Both the position numbers and the translations under genes were made by a program. Source: Sulfurospirillum sp. (GTDB lineage: Bacteria > Campylobacterota > Campylobacteria > Campylobacterales > Sulfurospirillaceae). Taken from it: 64,000 nt of DNA. Of this stretch, positions 8,634 through 17,166 are shown one piece after another. Positions within the stretch are counted from its first letter, which is position 1, and each line of letters begins with the position of its first letter. The stretch covers positions 1-64,000 of the forward strand of contig JACUTU010000005.1 of NCBI GenBank assembly GCA_014859685.1, read 5' to 3'. The notes under the pieces are model-generated. The model saw only the letters and a list, made by a program, of their open reading frames with translations. It searched no databases and was not told the DNA's origin.

Positions 8634-9122
8634 TTAACCAAAATATTTTGGGATATGCTGTTTGATTTTTTGATAAAACGATTCAAAATCTGTAGAATAG
8701 ACTCTTGTGTGTGCTATCGTTGTGATGAAGTTTGTATCTCTTTGCCATCTTGGAACGATGTGGTAATGTATATGTTCAGCTATGCCTGCACCTGCCGCAC
8801 TTCCCAAGTTCATACCAAGATTTACACCACTTACATGTAACTCTTTTTTTAGCAGTGTAACACAACGAAAAACAAGTACATTCATCTCTTGCCAAACACT
8901 TTCTTCTAAATCTTCTAACTTGTCTAAATGGCGGTTTGGAATTACCATAAGATGCCCAGGCGTATAGGGGTAAAGATTCATCACAATAAAACAATTTGTA
9001 CTACGAAAAAGCACTTTTGTTTTTGCATCAATATCTGGATTTTCCACGATATAGCAAAACGGACAACCTTCTATTTTATTTTTGATGTACGCATCTCTCC
9101 ATGGCGCATATAGATGTTCCAT
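8634..9122 (-). CDS. HIT-family nucleotide hydrolase/phosphorylase
   Basis: 162 residues with the histidine triad H117-x-H119-x-H121 in HIHYHIVPRW and an N-terminal CPFC pair (residues 20-23) that probably binds zinc. Members act on nucleotide-phosphate substrates such as diadenosine polyphosphates; the longer C-terminus with WQRDTNF resembles the Ap4A-phosphorylase-like branch. It follows trpC after one base and precedes mnmH, so it is co-transcribed. The exact substrate cannot be read from sequence. Confidence 0.9.
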   Translation of the reverse strand: MEHLYAPWRDAYIKNKIEGCPFCYIVENPDIDAKTKVLFRSTNCFIVMNLYPYTPGHLMVIPNRHLDKLEDLEESVWQEMNVLVFRCVTLLKKELHVSGVNLGMNLGSAAGAGIAEHIHYHIVPRWQRDTNFITTIAHTRVYSTDFESFYQKIKQHIPKYFG

Positions 9123-9123
9123 A

Positions 9124-9909
9124 CTAAAACTTTTTCAATTCTTGTAAGGATTGTGTTATATCATTTTGACGCATAAAATGTTCACCTATCAAAAAGGCAT
9201 CGGCACCAACGCTGCTTAAATGCTTGATCACTTCTTTATCATCAAGTCCACTTTCTGCCACGATAATTTTACCATTTGGTATAAGTGGAATGATTTTTTC
9301 GCACAGTTGCATATCCATTTTGAATGTTTCAAGATTGCGATGATTGATACCGATGATATTGGCTCCAGCAAAGATAGCTTTAGTGAGATCTTCTTTGTCA
9401 TGAATCTCAACAAGTGCGTCCATGCCGAGTCTATGCGTATATTCTAGCAAAGTTCTCAGTTCTTTTTTTTCAAGTGCTTTTGCTATGAGTAAAATAAAAT
9501 CAGCCCCATACACAAGTGCCTCAAGTACTTGATACTCATCAACTATAAAATCTTTTCGCAAAAGTGGCGTTGCAACATAACGACGGATTGCTGTAAGATA
9601 GTCAAGATTGCCTTGAAAAAAATGTGGTTCCGTGAGTACTGAAATGGCATTTGCTCCACCTGCTTCATAAGCTTGCGCTATCGCTATTGGGTCAAAATCT
9701 TCTCTAATAACACCTTTACTAGGGCTTGCTTTTTTTACTTCAGCGATAATTCTATAGGGATCTTCACTAGTAGATTGTAAGTATGGTTTTACATCTCGTG
9801 GCATATATGGATTGTATGCCAAACTTCGTCCCAGCCAATCCATAGGAAAATCTTTCTTTTTTTTCTCTAAATCTTGTCTTGTTTTTTTGAGTATATCATC
9901 GAGTATCAT
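9124..9909 (-). CDS. trpC: Indole-3-glycerol phosphate synthase
   Basis: Closes the indole ring in tryptophan synthesis, converting carboxyphenylaminodeoxyribulose phosphate to indole-3-glycerol phosphate. The 261-residue TIM barrel shows the catalytic Lys segment [13 protein letters not shown] (about 53-65), [12 protein letters not shown] (second Lys), [10 protein letters not shown] and AESGL near the phosphate site. It is monofunctional, with no TrpF fusion. It directly follows the TPR lipoprotein gene with no gap. Other trp genes are not in the window, so tryptophan genes are at least partly dispersed. Confidence 0.96.
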   Translation of the reverse strand: MILDDILKKTRQDLEKKKKDFPMDWLGRSLAYNPYMPRDVKPYLQSTSEDPYRIIAEVKKASPSKGVIREDFDPIAIAQAYEAGGANAISVLTEPHFFQGNLDYLTAIRRYVATPLLRKDFIVDEYQVLEALVYGADFILLIAKALEKKELRTLLEYTHRLGMDALVEIHDKEDLTKAIFAGANIIGINHRNLETFKMDMQLCEKIIPLIPNGKIIVAESGLDDKEVIKHLSSVGADAFLIGEHFMRQNDITQSLQELKKF

Positions 9910-11166
9910 CTATTTTTTTCCTAAACATTCTTGAATTTTTTGATAGTGCATCTGCACCTCTTCTTCTTGTATATTTTTCATAAACGGCTCAAGGATTTTT
10001 TGAGCCTCAATGCACTTATTTTGCTTAAAAAGACCCCACGCCAAAGAATCAAGATAAAATAGCGAATTAGGTTCTTGCAACAACGCTTCTTTAACTAACG
10101 CTATACCTTTTGCAATATCCCTCTCATGATCGATAAGCAAGTAACCATAATAGTTTAAAAAAACAGCATTGTTTATCTTTTGCAAAGCTCGATCAAATTT
10201 TGAAGCGATGGAGGCTAGTACTGTTTCACTCAGGTTGTTTTTGTTGAGTTCGTATTCATAAATCCCCATATAACCTAGATACACAAAATCATTTTTTTCT
10301 TCAAATAATTTTTCTGCTGCATCAAAAGCTGCTTGAAACTCTCCCAATGAGGCATAAATATTTACAAGCATTTCTTGATTGTACCCTGTTTTTTTAAGAA
10401 ATTCTATTGCAGATTTAGTATCTTTTTTGTACATGTAGAGTTCTATGATCTTTTTTGCATACACATCATTTTGATTCTCTTCATAGAGTTTTTTATAAGT
10501 TGTAATGATGCCATTTATATCTTTTTGCTTTCCATAAACTTCGATTAGTTTAAAACATACTTTTTCATCGCACCCTTGTAGTCTTACATGTGTTTCCAAA
10601 TAAGATATCGCTTCATCTTGCTTGTCTAAAAAATTGTATAAAATATCTGCCATATTTAAAAGTGTATTTTCATCTTTAGCTTTATTGTAGGAGCTTTGAA
10701 AATACTTAAGTGCTAGTGGATAATTGTTTTGTTGGAGATAAATATTGCCAGCAATTGCAAGATTGCGTGCATTCTTTTCTATCTTGAGTAACTTTTCAAC
10801 TTCTTGTGTAGCTTCTTGAAAGCGCGAAACTTTCATATAGTAACCCACCAAAAGCCTTCGCAGATCAACATTATTGGAGTCTTGTTTTAATCCCAACTCT
10901 AGCAATTGCAGTGTTTGAGGGCTATTTGTAGCAACAAAAGAAAGTTTAGCAGCTTCTATGAGATAGTTGAGTTTTTTACTTTTTTGAAATAATTGTTTAT
11001 AAGTATCTATCGCATCTTGATACTGTTTTTGATGCTGCAAATGCAAAGCTTGCATGATAAGCAGATCTTCATTTTCAAAAGATTTTTTGCCTATTTGCAC
11101 AGGCTCTTTAGTGCTACATCCCCAAAAAAGCAATAATGATATGATAACTACGATATACCGGGACAC
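9910..11166 (-). CDS. TPR-repeat lipoprotein
   Basis: 418 residues beginning with a signal peptide and lipobox (LFWGC, Cys17), so probably a membrane-anchored lipoprotein facing the periplasm. The remainder is helical pairs typical of tetratricopeptide repeats, for example around YQDAIDTYKQLFQKS, YPLALKYFQSSYNKA and FQAAFDAAEKLFEEK. TPR lipoproteins act as scaffolds for envelope complexes; no specific partner is evident. The start overlaps the cysteine-cluster gene by 19 bp, indicating tight co-translation. Confidence 0.8.
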   Translation of the reverse strand: MSRYIVVIISLLLFWGCSTKEPVQIGKKSFENEDLLIMQALHLQHQKQYQDAIDTYKQLFQKSKKLNYLIEAAKLSFVATNSPQTLQLLELGLKQDSNNVDLRRLLVGYYMKVSRFQEATQEVEKLLKIEKNARNLAIAGNIYLQQNNYPLALKYFQSSYNKAKDENTLLNMADILYNFLDKQDEAISYLETHVRLQGCDEKVCFKLIEVYGKQKDINGIITTYKKLYEENQNDVYAKKIIELYMYKKDTKSAIEFLKKTGYNQEMLVNIYASLGEFQAAFDAAEKLFEEKNDFVYLGYMGIYEYELNKNNLSETVLASIASKFDRALQKINNAVFLNYYGYLLIDHERDIAKGIALVKEALLQEPNSLFYLDSLAWGLFKQNKCIEAQKILEPFMKNIQEEEVQMHYQKIQECLGKK

Positions 11167-11522
11167 TCTTTTTTTACCTCTTTTATGTTGTCTTTAAAAT
11201 GCTCCCAAAATGGAAATGTTCTGCATTGAATTGGTCTATATTCATAAACGCTGCATTGTCTTTTTGTAACATCAAAAAACACGCAACGAAAGCCGCTTTT
11301 AAAAGGCATTTCAGTGATGCTGTAGCGATAACCTACTTTTATGAGGTATTTGCTCATAAAATCTTTTACTTCCATTTCTTTATGTTGTGCAAGTTTTGCT
11401 ATCTCCTCTTTAGAGACCCAGATATATCCACTCTCGCCGATACAACAATTTCCCTCACAACTCTCACAAGCACGCGGGTTGAAAGAAAAATCATAGCCAA
11501 CTTTACTTAATAATTGCTCCAT
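11148..11522 (-). CDS. YkgJ-family cysteine-cluster protein
   Basis: 124 residues with the clustered cysteines of the YkgJ family: C19-x2-C-x3-CC in ACESCEGNCC, then C79, C90 and C99 in the C-terminal half (RCVFF, RQCSVY, IQCRTFP). The family is thought to bind zinc or an iron-sulfur cluster; its biochemical role is not established. It overlaps both neighbours (16 bp with trmN6, 19 bp with the TPR gene) and lies in the same operon. Confidence 0.85.
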   Translation of the reverse strand: MEQLLSKVGYDFSFNPRACESCEGNCCIGESGYIWVSKEEIAKLAQHKEMEVKDFMSKYLIKVGYRYSITEMPFKSGFRCVFFDVTKRQCSVYEYRPIQCRTFPFWEHFKDNIKEVKKECPGIS

Positions 11523-12223
11523 TCTTGACTCATTGTATTTGATTTTTTATAAATATTTGTTATCTCTTCACTCTGCTTATCATATATATCGTGTAAAAAA
11601 AGTGGTGGCAAAACTCGCACAAGTGAGCGGGAAGATTTCTTTACATGTAAGAGCATCAGATGTGCCTCACTGTTTTGCTTTGCATGTACAAAACGCAATG
11701 TTTCTAGTTTGAATTTATGTGTGATGAGCGATGTTAAAACCACATCAATCTGCTTTGCATCATAACAAAAGATGAACGAACCACGAGGCTTTATGATTTG
11801 TGATATTTTTGTAAGCATGGCATCTAATGGAAGATAACTTTGATGCCTACACATAGCAAGTGAGGACGATTCGCTCATTTTTGCACCTTGAGTATAAAAA
11901 GGAGGATTGCTTACAATAAAATCAAACTTTTGTTCATTTACATACTCTAGAAAATTGCCTACAAGCACGCTTGTATCGAGTGCATTTGCTTGGGCATTTT
12001 GTTCATTAATCAATGCTTGATCAGCTTGCAATTCGATTTGTGTCAAATCAATATGTACAAAATCTCTTTTGAGTAAAAGTCCTACAATACCACATCCAGA
12101 ACCTATCTCCAACAATGATCCTTTGAGTGAAAATGAACTGATAAAATCATAGAGTATCAGCGAGTCACTGTTGTACCTGTAACCATTTTTTTGCTGTAAG
12201 AGATTGAGTGTCATACTACTCAT
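11507..12223 (-). CDS. trmN6: tRNA1(Val) adenine-37 N6-methyltransferase-like protein
   Basis: 238-residue Rossmann methyltransferase. The SAM-binding segment LLEIGSGCGIVGLLL lies near residues 36-50 and the catalytic NPPFY tetrad of N6-adenine/N5-glutamine methyltransferases near 105-109. The opening LNLLQQKNGYRYNSDSLIL is typical of TrmN6/YfiC. It is predicted to modify A37 of a valine tRNA. It overlaps the coiled-coil gene upstream by 8 bp. Substrate assignment rests on family resemblance only. Confidence 0.85.
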   Translation of the reverse strand: MSSMTLNLLQQKNGYRYNSDSLILYDFISSFSLKGSLLEIGSGCGIVGLLLKRDFVHIDLTQIELQADQALINEQNAQANALDTSVLVGNFLEYVNEQKFDFIVSNPPFYTQGAKMSESSSLAMCRHQSYLPLDAMLTKISQIIKPRGSFIFCYDAKQIDVVLTSLITHKFKLETLRFVHAKQNSEAHLMLLHVKKSSRSLVRVLPPLFLHDIYDKQSEEITNIYKKSNTMSQEWSNY

Positions 12224-14327
12224 ATACCTTGATCAAAAACCCTCTTTTGCCCTGCTTTTCTATAGCATCTATCGGATAACTTATCTTTGCGTATTCGCCA
12301 AATTTTTCCCGCACCAAAGCCCCGCCACTTGCTGCTCTAAATTTTCCTAAGCCAAGATTTGATAGTTCTGTAAGTCTGTTAATCTCAGCTTCTGGTACAT
12401 TCATGGATACATTGTTGCGTAAGCGGTTAAGCGTTCCAAAGCCCCCCGTGCCAACTATTGGGATAATTTCAAAAAAGTTTTTGCTATCAAATTGTTCCAA
12501 AAACTTTGTCACATTTTGCTTACATGTAGCACCGATTTCAAAGTTTCCAGCCGGCATATCATCGCACTGTATCTGCGAAATGAGAGTGAGTTTTTTGTTT
12601 TTAGTTGCCTCTTTTGCATCTTGCAAACTTACAATCACTGCATCCTTTTTTTTCAGTGTATCTTTGAGATTTGTGATCATAGCGATATAATCATCTTCTC
12701 TTTTCTGTGTCTCTTTTTGCAAAGCTTCAAAGGATTTTTTTATCTCTTTGAGCTTTTGGTTTTCATTTTTTTGTAAATCTTCATTGTGAGTTTTAAGTTC
12801 TACAAGAGTTGCTTTCACATTTTTTAACTCAAGTACCACTATATCTTTTTGCTGTTTTGCCTCAAGTAATTCTTTCTTTGCATCTGTTACGATTTGTATA
12901 TTATTTTCCAATTTTGTTTGCATAAATGCAATTTTTTCATTGAAAAATTTATAGTTCTCATTGTGTTTTTTATCATTTTTCAGCACTTTTTCCTGTACGC
13001 TCGCATCAAAAGTTCGATTTTTTGTATCAAGTGATGATATTTTGTCTTGGAGTTGTAAAATGATATCATTTTGTTGTTCTTTCTCTTGTTTCAGTGATGA
13101 TATTTTTTGCTCGAGATTTTGCTTTGTTAATTCAACCTGAGCTATCTCTTTTTGAAATTGCAACGCTGTATTTTTGTAAGTCTGCTGCTCTTCATCAAGT
13201 TGATTTTGTATCTTTGCTAAAAGTGCTTTGTATTCTTCTTCTTTTTTTTGAAGGGCTTTTTCACCGTTGTTTAAGATTTCTATACTTGTTGATGAAACTT
13301 TGTTGAGTTCCTCTTGAAGTTTTTTATTGGACTCTTTTTGAGCGTTGATTAGCTTCATATATTCAAAACTTTTTTGGTTTATCTTTGCTTCATACTCTTT
13401 GATAAGTTGCTGTTTTTGCTCTTTTGCTTCAAGGGCTATATAATCTGTTTGATTGACTTGTGTGTTATATTTTTCTTCAAGTTTTGCAATTTGTTGTTTG
13501 CTCTGTTGTAAAAGAGTGTTTTTTTCTCGTGCAATTTTGTCAAATCTTTCTTCAATATCTTGCTTGTCTTGTTGCAATTGTTTCTGTTTTTGTGTCATTT
13601 TTTGCAATGATATTTGAAGCTTTTCGTTTTCACTCTGTAAAGCAAATTCTTTTTGAGTGGCAGTTTTTGTTAATTCTTCAAGTAAAAGTTGTGATTTTTC
13701 ACGGGCTTCTTGAAGTTGTGTTTGAAGTTGTTGCTTTTGTTCTTTTTGTGTATTTTTTTGTTTATTGAGTGTGTCTGCAAGCTGTAGATTTTCTCTTTGT
13801 AAATCGTTGATCTTCATCGTTAGATCACTGATATTTTGATAATGTTGCTTTTCGGCTTCATTGATATTTTCAAGATTTTGGCTTAAAAGTGTTGTTTCTT
13901 CAACCTTGCGACTTGATTTTTCATTTTGAATATTTTGAAGCAATTCATCTCTTTCATTAGAGATGAAAAGATTTTCTTGTTCCAAAAAAAGTACTTTATC
14001 TTGTAATGATTTTATCATACTTTGCAATTCATTTACATCGCCTTGCACATTTATGATAGGATTGCCATCTTCATCAAAGACTTTTTCAAGCCCTAAATCA
14101 TTCTTGGGTTTTGGCGCTATAATTTCTTTGCTGATATACTTTTTTTGCAAATCAAGTGGTAAATCGCTAAATTTTATCTGTGTTTTTGGAATATATTCAT
14201 TTTTTATCTCTTTGATACTCACGCCACCAAAATTACCAAAAAAATAGCTAAACGCAATACTGCCAAAAAGTGAAATCCCTAAAACTATCGATAAAAAAAG
14301 CAAAAATACACTATGCTTTGATGTCAT
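12216..14327 (-). CDS. Membrane-anchored long coiled-coil protein
   Basis: 703 residues. One N-terminal transmembrane helix (about 7-30) is followed by a Pro-rich linker and a continuous coiled coil from about residue 100 to 560 rich in Gln, Glu and Lys heptads. A globular C-terminal domain of about 130 residues follows (from QIQCDDMPAGNFEIG to the end), with two Cys and a GGFGTLNRLRNN segment. I do not recognise the C-terminal domain. Such architecture suits a scaffold or envelope-spanning tether. It starts 4 bp after the FAD oxidoreductase stop and overlaps trmN6. Confidence 0.75.
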   Translation of the reverse strand: MTSKHSVFLLFLSIVLGISLFGSIAFSYFFGNFGGVSIKEIKNEYIPKTQIKFSDLPLDLQKKYISKEIIAPKPKNDLGLEKVFDEDGNPIINVQGDVNELQSMIKSLQDKVLFLEQENLFISNERDELLQNIQNEKSSRKVEETTLLSQNLENINEAEKQHYQNISDLTMKINDLQRENLQLADTLNKQKNTQKEQKQQLQTQLQEAREKSQLLLEELTKTATQKEFALQSENEKLQISLQKMTQKQKQLQQDKQDIEERFDKIAREKNTLLQQSKQQIAKLEEKYNTQVNQTDYIALEAKEQKQQLIKEYEAKINQKSFEYMKLINAQKESNKKLQEELNKVSSTSIEILNNGEKALQKKEEEYKALLAKIQNQLDEEQQTYKNTALQFQKEIAQVELTKQNLEQKISSLKQEKEQQNDIILQLQDKISSLDTKNRTFDASVQEKVLKNDKKHNENYKFFNEKIAFMQTKLENNIQIVTDAKKELLEAKQQKDIVVLELKNVKATLVELKTHNEDLQKNENQKLKEIKKSFEALQKETQKREDDYIAMITNLKDTLKKKDAVIVSLQDAKEATKNKKLTLISQIQCDDMPAGNFEIGATCKQNVTKFLEQFDSKNFFEIIPIVGTGGFGTLNRLRNNVSMNVPEAEINRLTELSNLGLGKFRAASGGALVREKFGEYAKISYPIDAIEKQGKRGFLIKVYE

Positions 14328-14331
14328 TTTT

Positions 14332-15285
14332 CTACTTGTTTTTCAAAATATGATTGATGATATGGTGTGCATGTGAAAGTGCCATCGCGATAGAACCACC
14401 ACTTTTAACAGCGATATCTCCAGCAAGATACAAGCCTTTTTGCTCACTTTCATAGTTTTCATCAAAGATAGGCATGAGTTTATCATCAAAAGTAATGCCA
14501 CATTTTCTCAAGAAATCAACAGGCGTAGTGCCGCCAATTGCATATACAACTCTCTCATAAATAGTGTAGTATCCATCATTAAATTCAACTTTTACAAGTC
14601 CATTTTCATTTTCCAAAGAGAGTATATCCGTGCCAAGTCTTAAGCGTAACTTTTCTTGTCCGTTGTATTCTAGTAGTGTTTTTTCATTAACTTCATTGAG
14701 TCTTGTAAATTTAGTCTGTCTGTAGTTGAGTGTCACTATGTTGGTTTTTGAAAGCTCTATAGCATATTCAGCTGCGGAATTACCGCCACCCACAAGAAGT
14801 ATCTTTTCTCCGCCGATACATTTATCAAGGTTAAAATTAACGCGTTCTTTGATAGATGGTGGGATTTTGTAGCTTGGTTTATTTGGTTTGCCCATAGTTC
14901 CAATAGCAACAATGACATTTTTTGCGGTATATCCTGCATTTGAAGTAACGATACGAAATATGTTATTATCTTTTATGACACTTTCAACTTCTGCATTAAA
15001 AGCGGTATCTATCTCATCATTGTCCAAAAGTGAATCAAAGTAGTTTAGTGTACTTTCTTTTGTGCCATCACTAAAATCTACACTTCCAACAAGTTCTATA
15101 ACAACACCTTTATAATCTTTATCAACTCGCTTATTGTCTTTATAAAATTTTCGTATTGTTTGGGAATGGTTATCACCTTTTTCTATCATAAGAATAGATT
15201 CAATACCCAAAACTTTTGCCTCAACAGCTGCACCAATACCGCCAGGACCGCCACCAATGATAATCAAATCATACACTTGTTGCAT
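14332..15285 (-). CDS. FAD/NAD(P)-dependent oxidoreductase, YpdA/thioredoxin-reductase-like
   Basis: 317 residues with two dinucleotide-binding motifs: GGGPGG at about 11-16 for FAD and GGGNSA in the centre for NAD(P)H, then the closing FAD motif GLYLAGDIAV near the C-terminus. The redox-active CxxC of thioredoxin reductase is absent, placing it with YpdA or ferredoxin-NADP reductase-like members. In Firmicutes YpdA reduces bacillithiol disulfide; the substrate here is unknown. A TATAAT lies about 25 bp upstream on the minus strand, so it may head its own transcript. Confidence 0.85.
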   Translation of the reverse strand: MQQVYDLIIIGGGPGGIGAAVEAKVLGIESILMIEKGDNHSQTIRKFYKDNKRVDKDYKGVVIELVGSVDFSDGTKESTLNYFDSLLDNDEIDTAFNAEVESVIKDNNIFRIVTSNAGYTAKNVIVAIGTMGKPNKPSYKIPPSIKERVNFNLDKCIGGEKILLVGGGNSAAEYAIELSKTNIVTLNYRQTKFTRLNEVNEKTLLEYNGQEKLRLRLGTDILSLENENGLVKVEFNDGYYTIYERVVYAIGGTTPVDFLRKCGITFDDKLMPIFDENYESEQKGLYLAGDIAVKSGGSIAMALSHAHHIINHILKNK

Positions 15286-15309
15286 TTTTTATCCTTATTT
15301 TTTTGGCTC

Positions 15310-15315
15310 ATTATA
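15310..15315 (-). promoter_or_regulatory. Possible -10 element for the FAD oxidoreductase gene
   Basis: A perfect TATAAT on the minus strand, 25 bp before the start codon at 15285. No matching -35 is apparent, as is common for Campylobacterota sigma-70 promoters. A hairpin (CTCTTT/AAAGAG at about 15316-15334) followed on the plus strand by seven T lies just upstream. Confidence 0.4.
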
Positions 15316-15438
15316 CTCTTTTGAGCTAAAGAGTTTTTTTAATCACAAGAAATCTGGCGTATATTTTTGCAGTATTTGCAAAATACCGTCGGATACAACG
15401 GGGGTTTAGATAAAAAAGCTGGCTACTTTGCCATGAAT

Positions 15439-16458
15439 TTAAATCTCTTCTGTAATTTCAAGTCCAAAACCGCAAAGACCTATATATTCTAAACCTTTTG
15501 AACTTGTAAGGAGATGGATTTTTTTAACACCAAGCTTTTTGAGGATTTGTGCACCAATTCCATACTCTTTAACCTCTTTTTTTTGTGAATTTTCATCATT
15601 GAGAAACACTAAAAGCCCACCATTTTTTTTGAGATAATCCAAAGCTTTTAACATTCCCTCAAATTTTATTTGATTTGAAAAAAGCTCTATATCTGGGATG
15701 ATATTGTGAAATTTGACAGCACAATTTTCTTTGATATCACCAAACGCATACACGATATGATGGTTATCTTCATGATCTAGCATATCAATTTTTTTGACTT
15801 TATATCCCAAAAAAGTTGTTTTAGATTCAGCAATTTCACGCACTAAAAGTTCATGCTGCATTCTATACTCTACGATATCAGAGATATACACAATATTGAG
15901 ATTATGCTCTTCACAAAAGATATCAAGATCAGGGCGTCTCGCCATAGTTCCATCTTCCTTGATAACTTCACAGATAACAGCGCAAGGAGCAAGTCCTGCT
16001 AGTTTACACAAATCAACTGAACCCTCAGTATGCCCTGTTCGCACAAGTGAACCGCCTTTTTTAGCAATGAGTGGAAAAATATGCCCAGGCCTTACAAGCT
16101 CTTTCGCACTACTCATAGAATCTGCTAAAATCTTTATAGTCATATCTCGTTCATGAGCAGAGATTCCTGTGGTACATGTATGTGCATCAACAGAAACGGT
16201 AAATGCTGTCTCATGTTGTGAATTGTTTTTAAGCACCATCGGCATAAGATCGAGCCTATTGGCAATACTTTGTGAAACTGCAACACAGATAAGCCCTTTT
16301 GCATGTGTTGCCATAAAATTGACTTTTTGTGGTGTAGTAAAAGTGGCTGGATAAACCAAATCACCTTCATTTTCTCTATCTTCATCATCCACCATGATGA
16401 CCATTTTCCCTTGCTTCATATCCTCAATAGCGCGTTTAACTCGTTGCAATGCAGTCAT
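15439..16458 (-). CDS. ribBA: RibBA-type protein: DHBP synthase with degenerate GTP cyclohydrolase II half
   Basis: The N-terminal domain (about 1-200) makes 3,4-dihydroxy-2-butanone 4-phosphate for riboflavin. It shows DDEDRENEGDLV, the RTGHTEGSVDL segment and the HxxH-containing tail of active DHBP synthases. The C-terminal half aligns in position with GTP cyclohydrolase II and keeps YGIGAQIL, but the three zinc cysteines are missing (VKFHNIIPDIELF where C-x-L-T-G-D is expected), so that activity is probably lost. The start at 16458 is chosen for TTGGAG seven bases upstream and the usual MTALQRV opening; an ATG at 16503 lacks a binding site. Confidence 0.93.
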   Translation of the reverse strand: MTALQRVKRAIEDMKQGKMVIMVDDEDRENEGDLVYPATFTTPQKVNFMATHAKGLICVAVSQSIANRLDLMPMVLKNNSQHETAFTVSVDAHTCTTGISAHERDMTIKILADSMSSAKELVRPGHIFPLIAKKGGSLVRTGHTEGSVDLCKLAGLAPCAVICEVIKEDGTMARRPDLDIFCEEHNLNIVYISDIVEYRMQHELLVREIAESKTTFLGYKVKKIDMLDHEDNHHIVYAFGDIKENCAVKFHNIIPDIELFSNQIKFEGMLKALDYLKKNGGLLVFLNDENSQKKEVKEYGIGAQILKKLGVKKIHLLTSSKGLEYIGLCGFGLEITEEI

Positions 16459-16496
16459 ATTTACTCCAATTTTTTTTGACATTATAGCAAAAAGGC

Positions 16497-16525
16497 TTGA
16501 CAAAGAGATAAAATATGACTATAAT
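16497..16525 (+). promoter_or_regulatory. Consensus sigma-70 promoter for the tRNA pair
   Basis: TTGACA at 16497-16502 and TATAAT at 16520-16525 are both exact consensus boxes with the ideal 17-bp spacing. Transcription would begin near 16532, about 29 bp before the initiator tRNA. This is the strongest promoter recognised in the window and fits a stable-RNA operon. Confidence 0.85.
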
Positions 16526-16560
16526 TTCACCTCAATTCAACCACACTAGGTTGAAAATGT

Positions 16561-16637
<77 letters not shown>

Positions 16638-16655
16638 ATGTATTTTAATTTGTGA

Positions 16656-16730
16656 TGGGGATTCGCCAAGTGGTAAGGCATCACGTTTTGGTCGTGACAT
16701 TCACAGGTTCGAATCCTGTATCCCCATCCA
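16656..16730 (+). tRNA. tRNA-Gln (TTG)
   Basis: A 75-nt cloverleaf with acceptor stem TGGGGAT/ATCCCCA, anticodon loop TTTTGGT (anticodon TTG), a normal T-arm and encoded CCA. It is co-transcribed with the initiator tRNA. Its wobble uridine is a substrate type for the MnmE and MnmH modification enzymes encoded elsewhere in the window. Confidence 0.97.
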
Positions 16731-16887
16731 TCTCCTCTAACTTTAAAAATTTTACATCCAACTTCTAAACTATACTCTTGTGAGCAAACTTCGATTTCAA
16801 TAACAACAAAAATCTAATGATAAACTATATCGTGAAAGAGTTGCGGGCTTAATAGTCATGTTATTTTTACTATCTTGGTATAGAAAC

Positions 16888-16931
16888 AAAAAAAGCGTCT
16901 TGGAGTGGGCAAACTCTCAAGACGCTTTTTT
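16888..16931 (+). terminator. Strong rho-independent terminator after the tRNA genes
   Basis: A long hairpin: AAAGCGTCTTGGAGT pairs with ACTC-t-CAAGACGCTTT around a short loop, flanked by an A-run on the left and a T-run on the right, so it could work in both directions. It lies about 160 bp after tRNA-Gln. The remaining sequence from 16731 to 17166 contains only this hairpin, a partial copy of the dispersed repeat (17023-17057) and AT-rich leader DNA. Confidence 0.85.
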
Positions 16932-17022
16932 AAAAAAAATTTGGTTTTATCTACAAAAAGGAGGTTTTGTTTAGATGTTGTGATTATAAAGTAACTTTTT
17001 AAACAAATAATAAATATAAATA

Positions 17023-17057
17023 CTTTTTTCATAGCTTTAGGAGGGGGCATAGGGACA
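17023..17057 (-). repeat. Dispersed intergenic repeat, partial copy D
   Basis: On the minus strand TGTCCCTATGCCCCC...CTAAAGCTATGAAAA matches the 5' third of the repeats at 30654, 54264 and 60339, with a 3-nt insertion. Downstream, GTGCATAACATCAG at 17133-17146 also recurs next to copy C (54388-54401), so these two loci share more than the core repeat. Confidence 0.65.
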
Positions 17058-17166
17058 TTAGTTACAATAAATAAAATGATTTTATCTCTTCTTTCGCATA
17101 ATACTGTTAAAATTATGGTTTAGTAACTTTGTGTGCATAACATCAGTTTTGAGTATTGGAGAAGCA

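Noticed and set aside
13460-13768. Hydrophobic plus-strand frame opposite the coiled-coil gene
   Set aside because: Antisense of Gln/Glu/Lys-rich codons produces Leu/Phe/Cys-rich translations; no start signal or family.
17131-17166. Upstream GTG start for the ABC-F gene
   Set aside because: The segment contains GTGCATAACATCAG, also present in non-coding DNA at 54388, and it has no ribosome-binding site; the TTG at 17167 has one.
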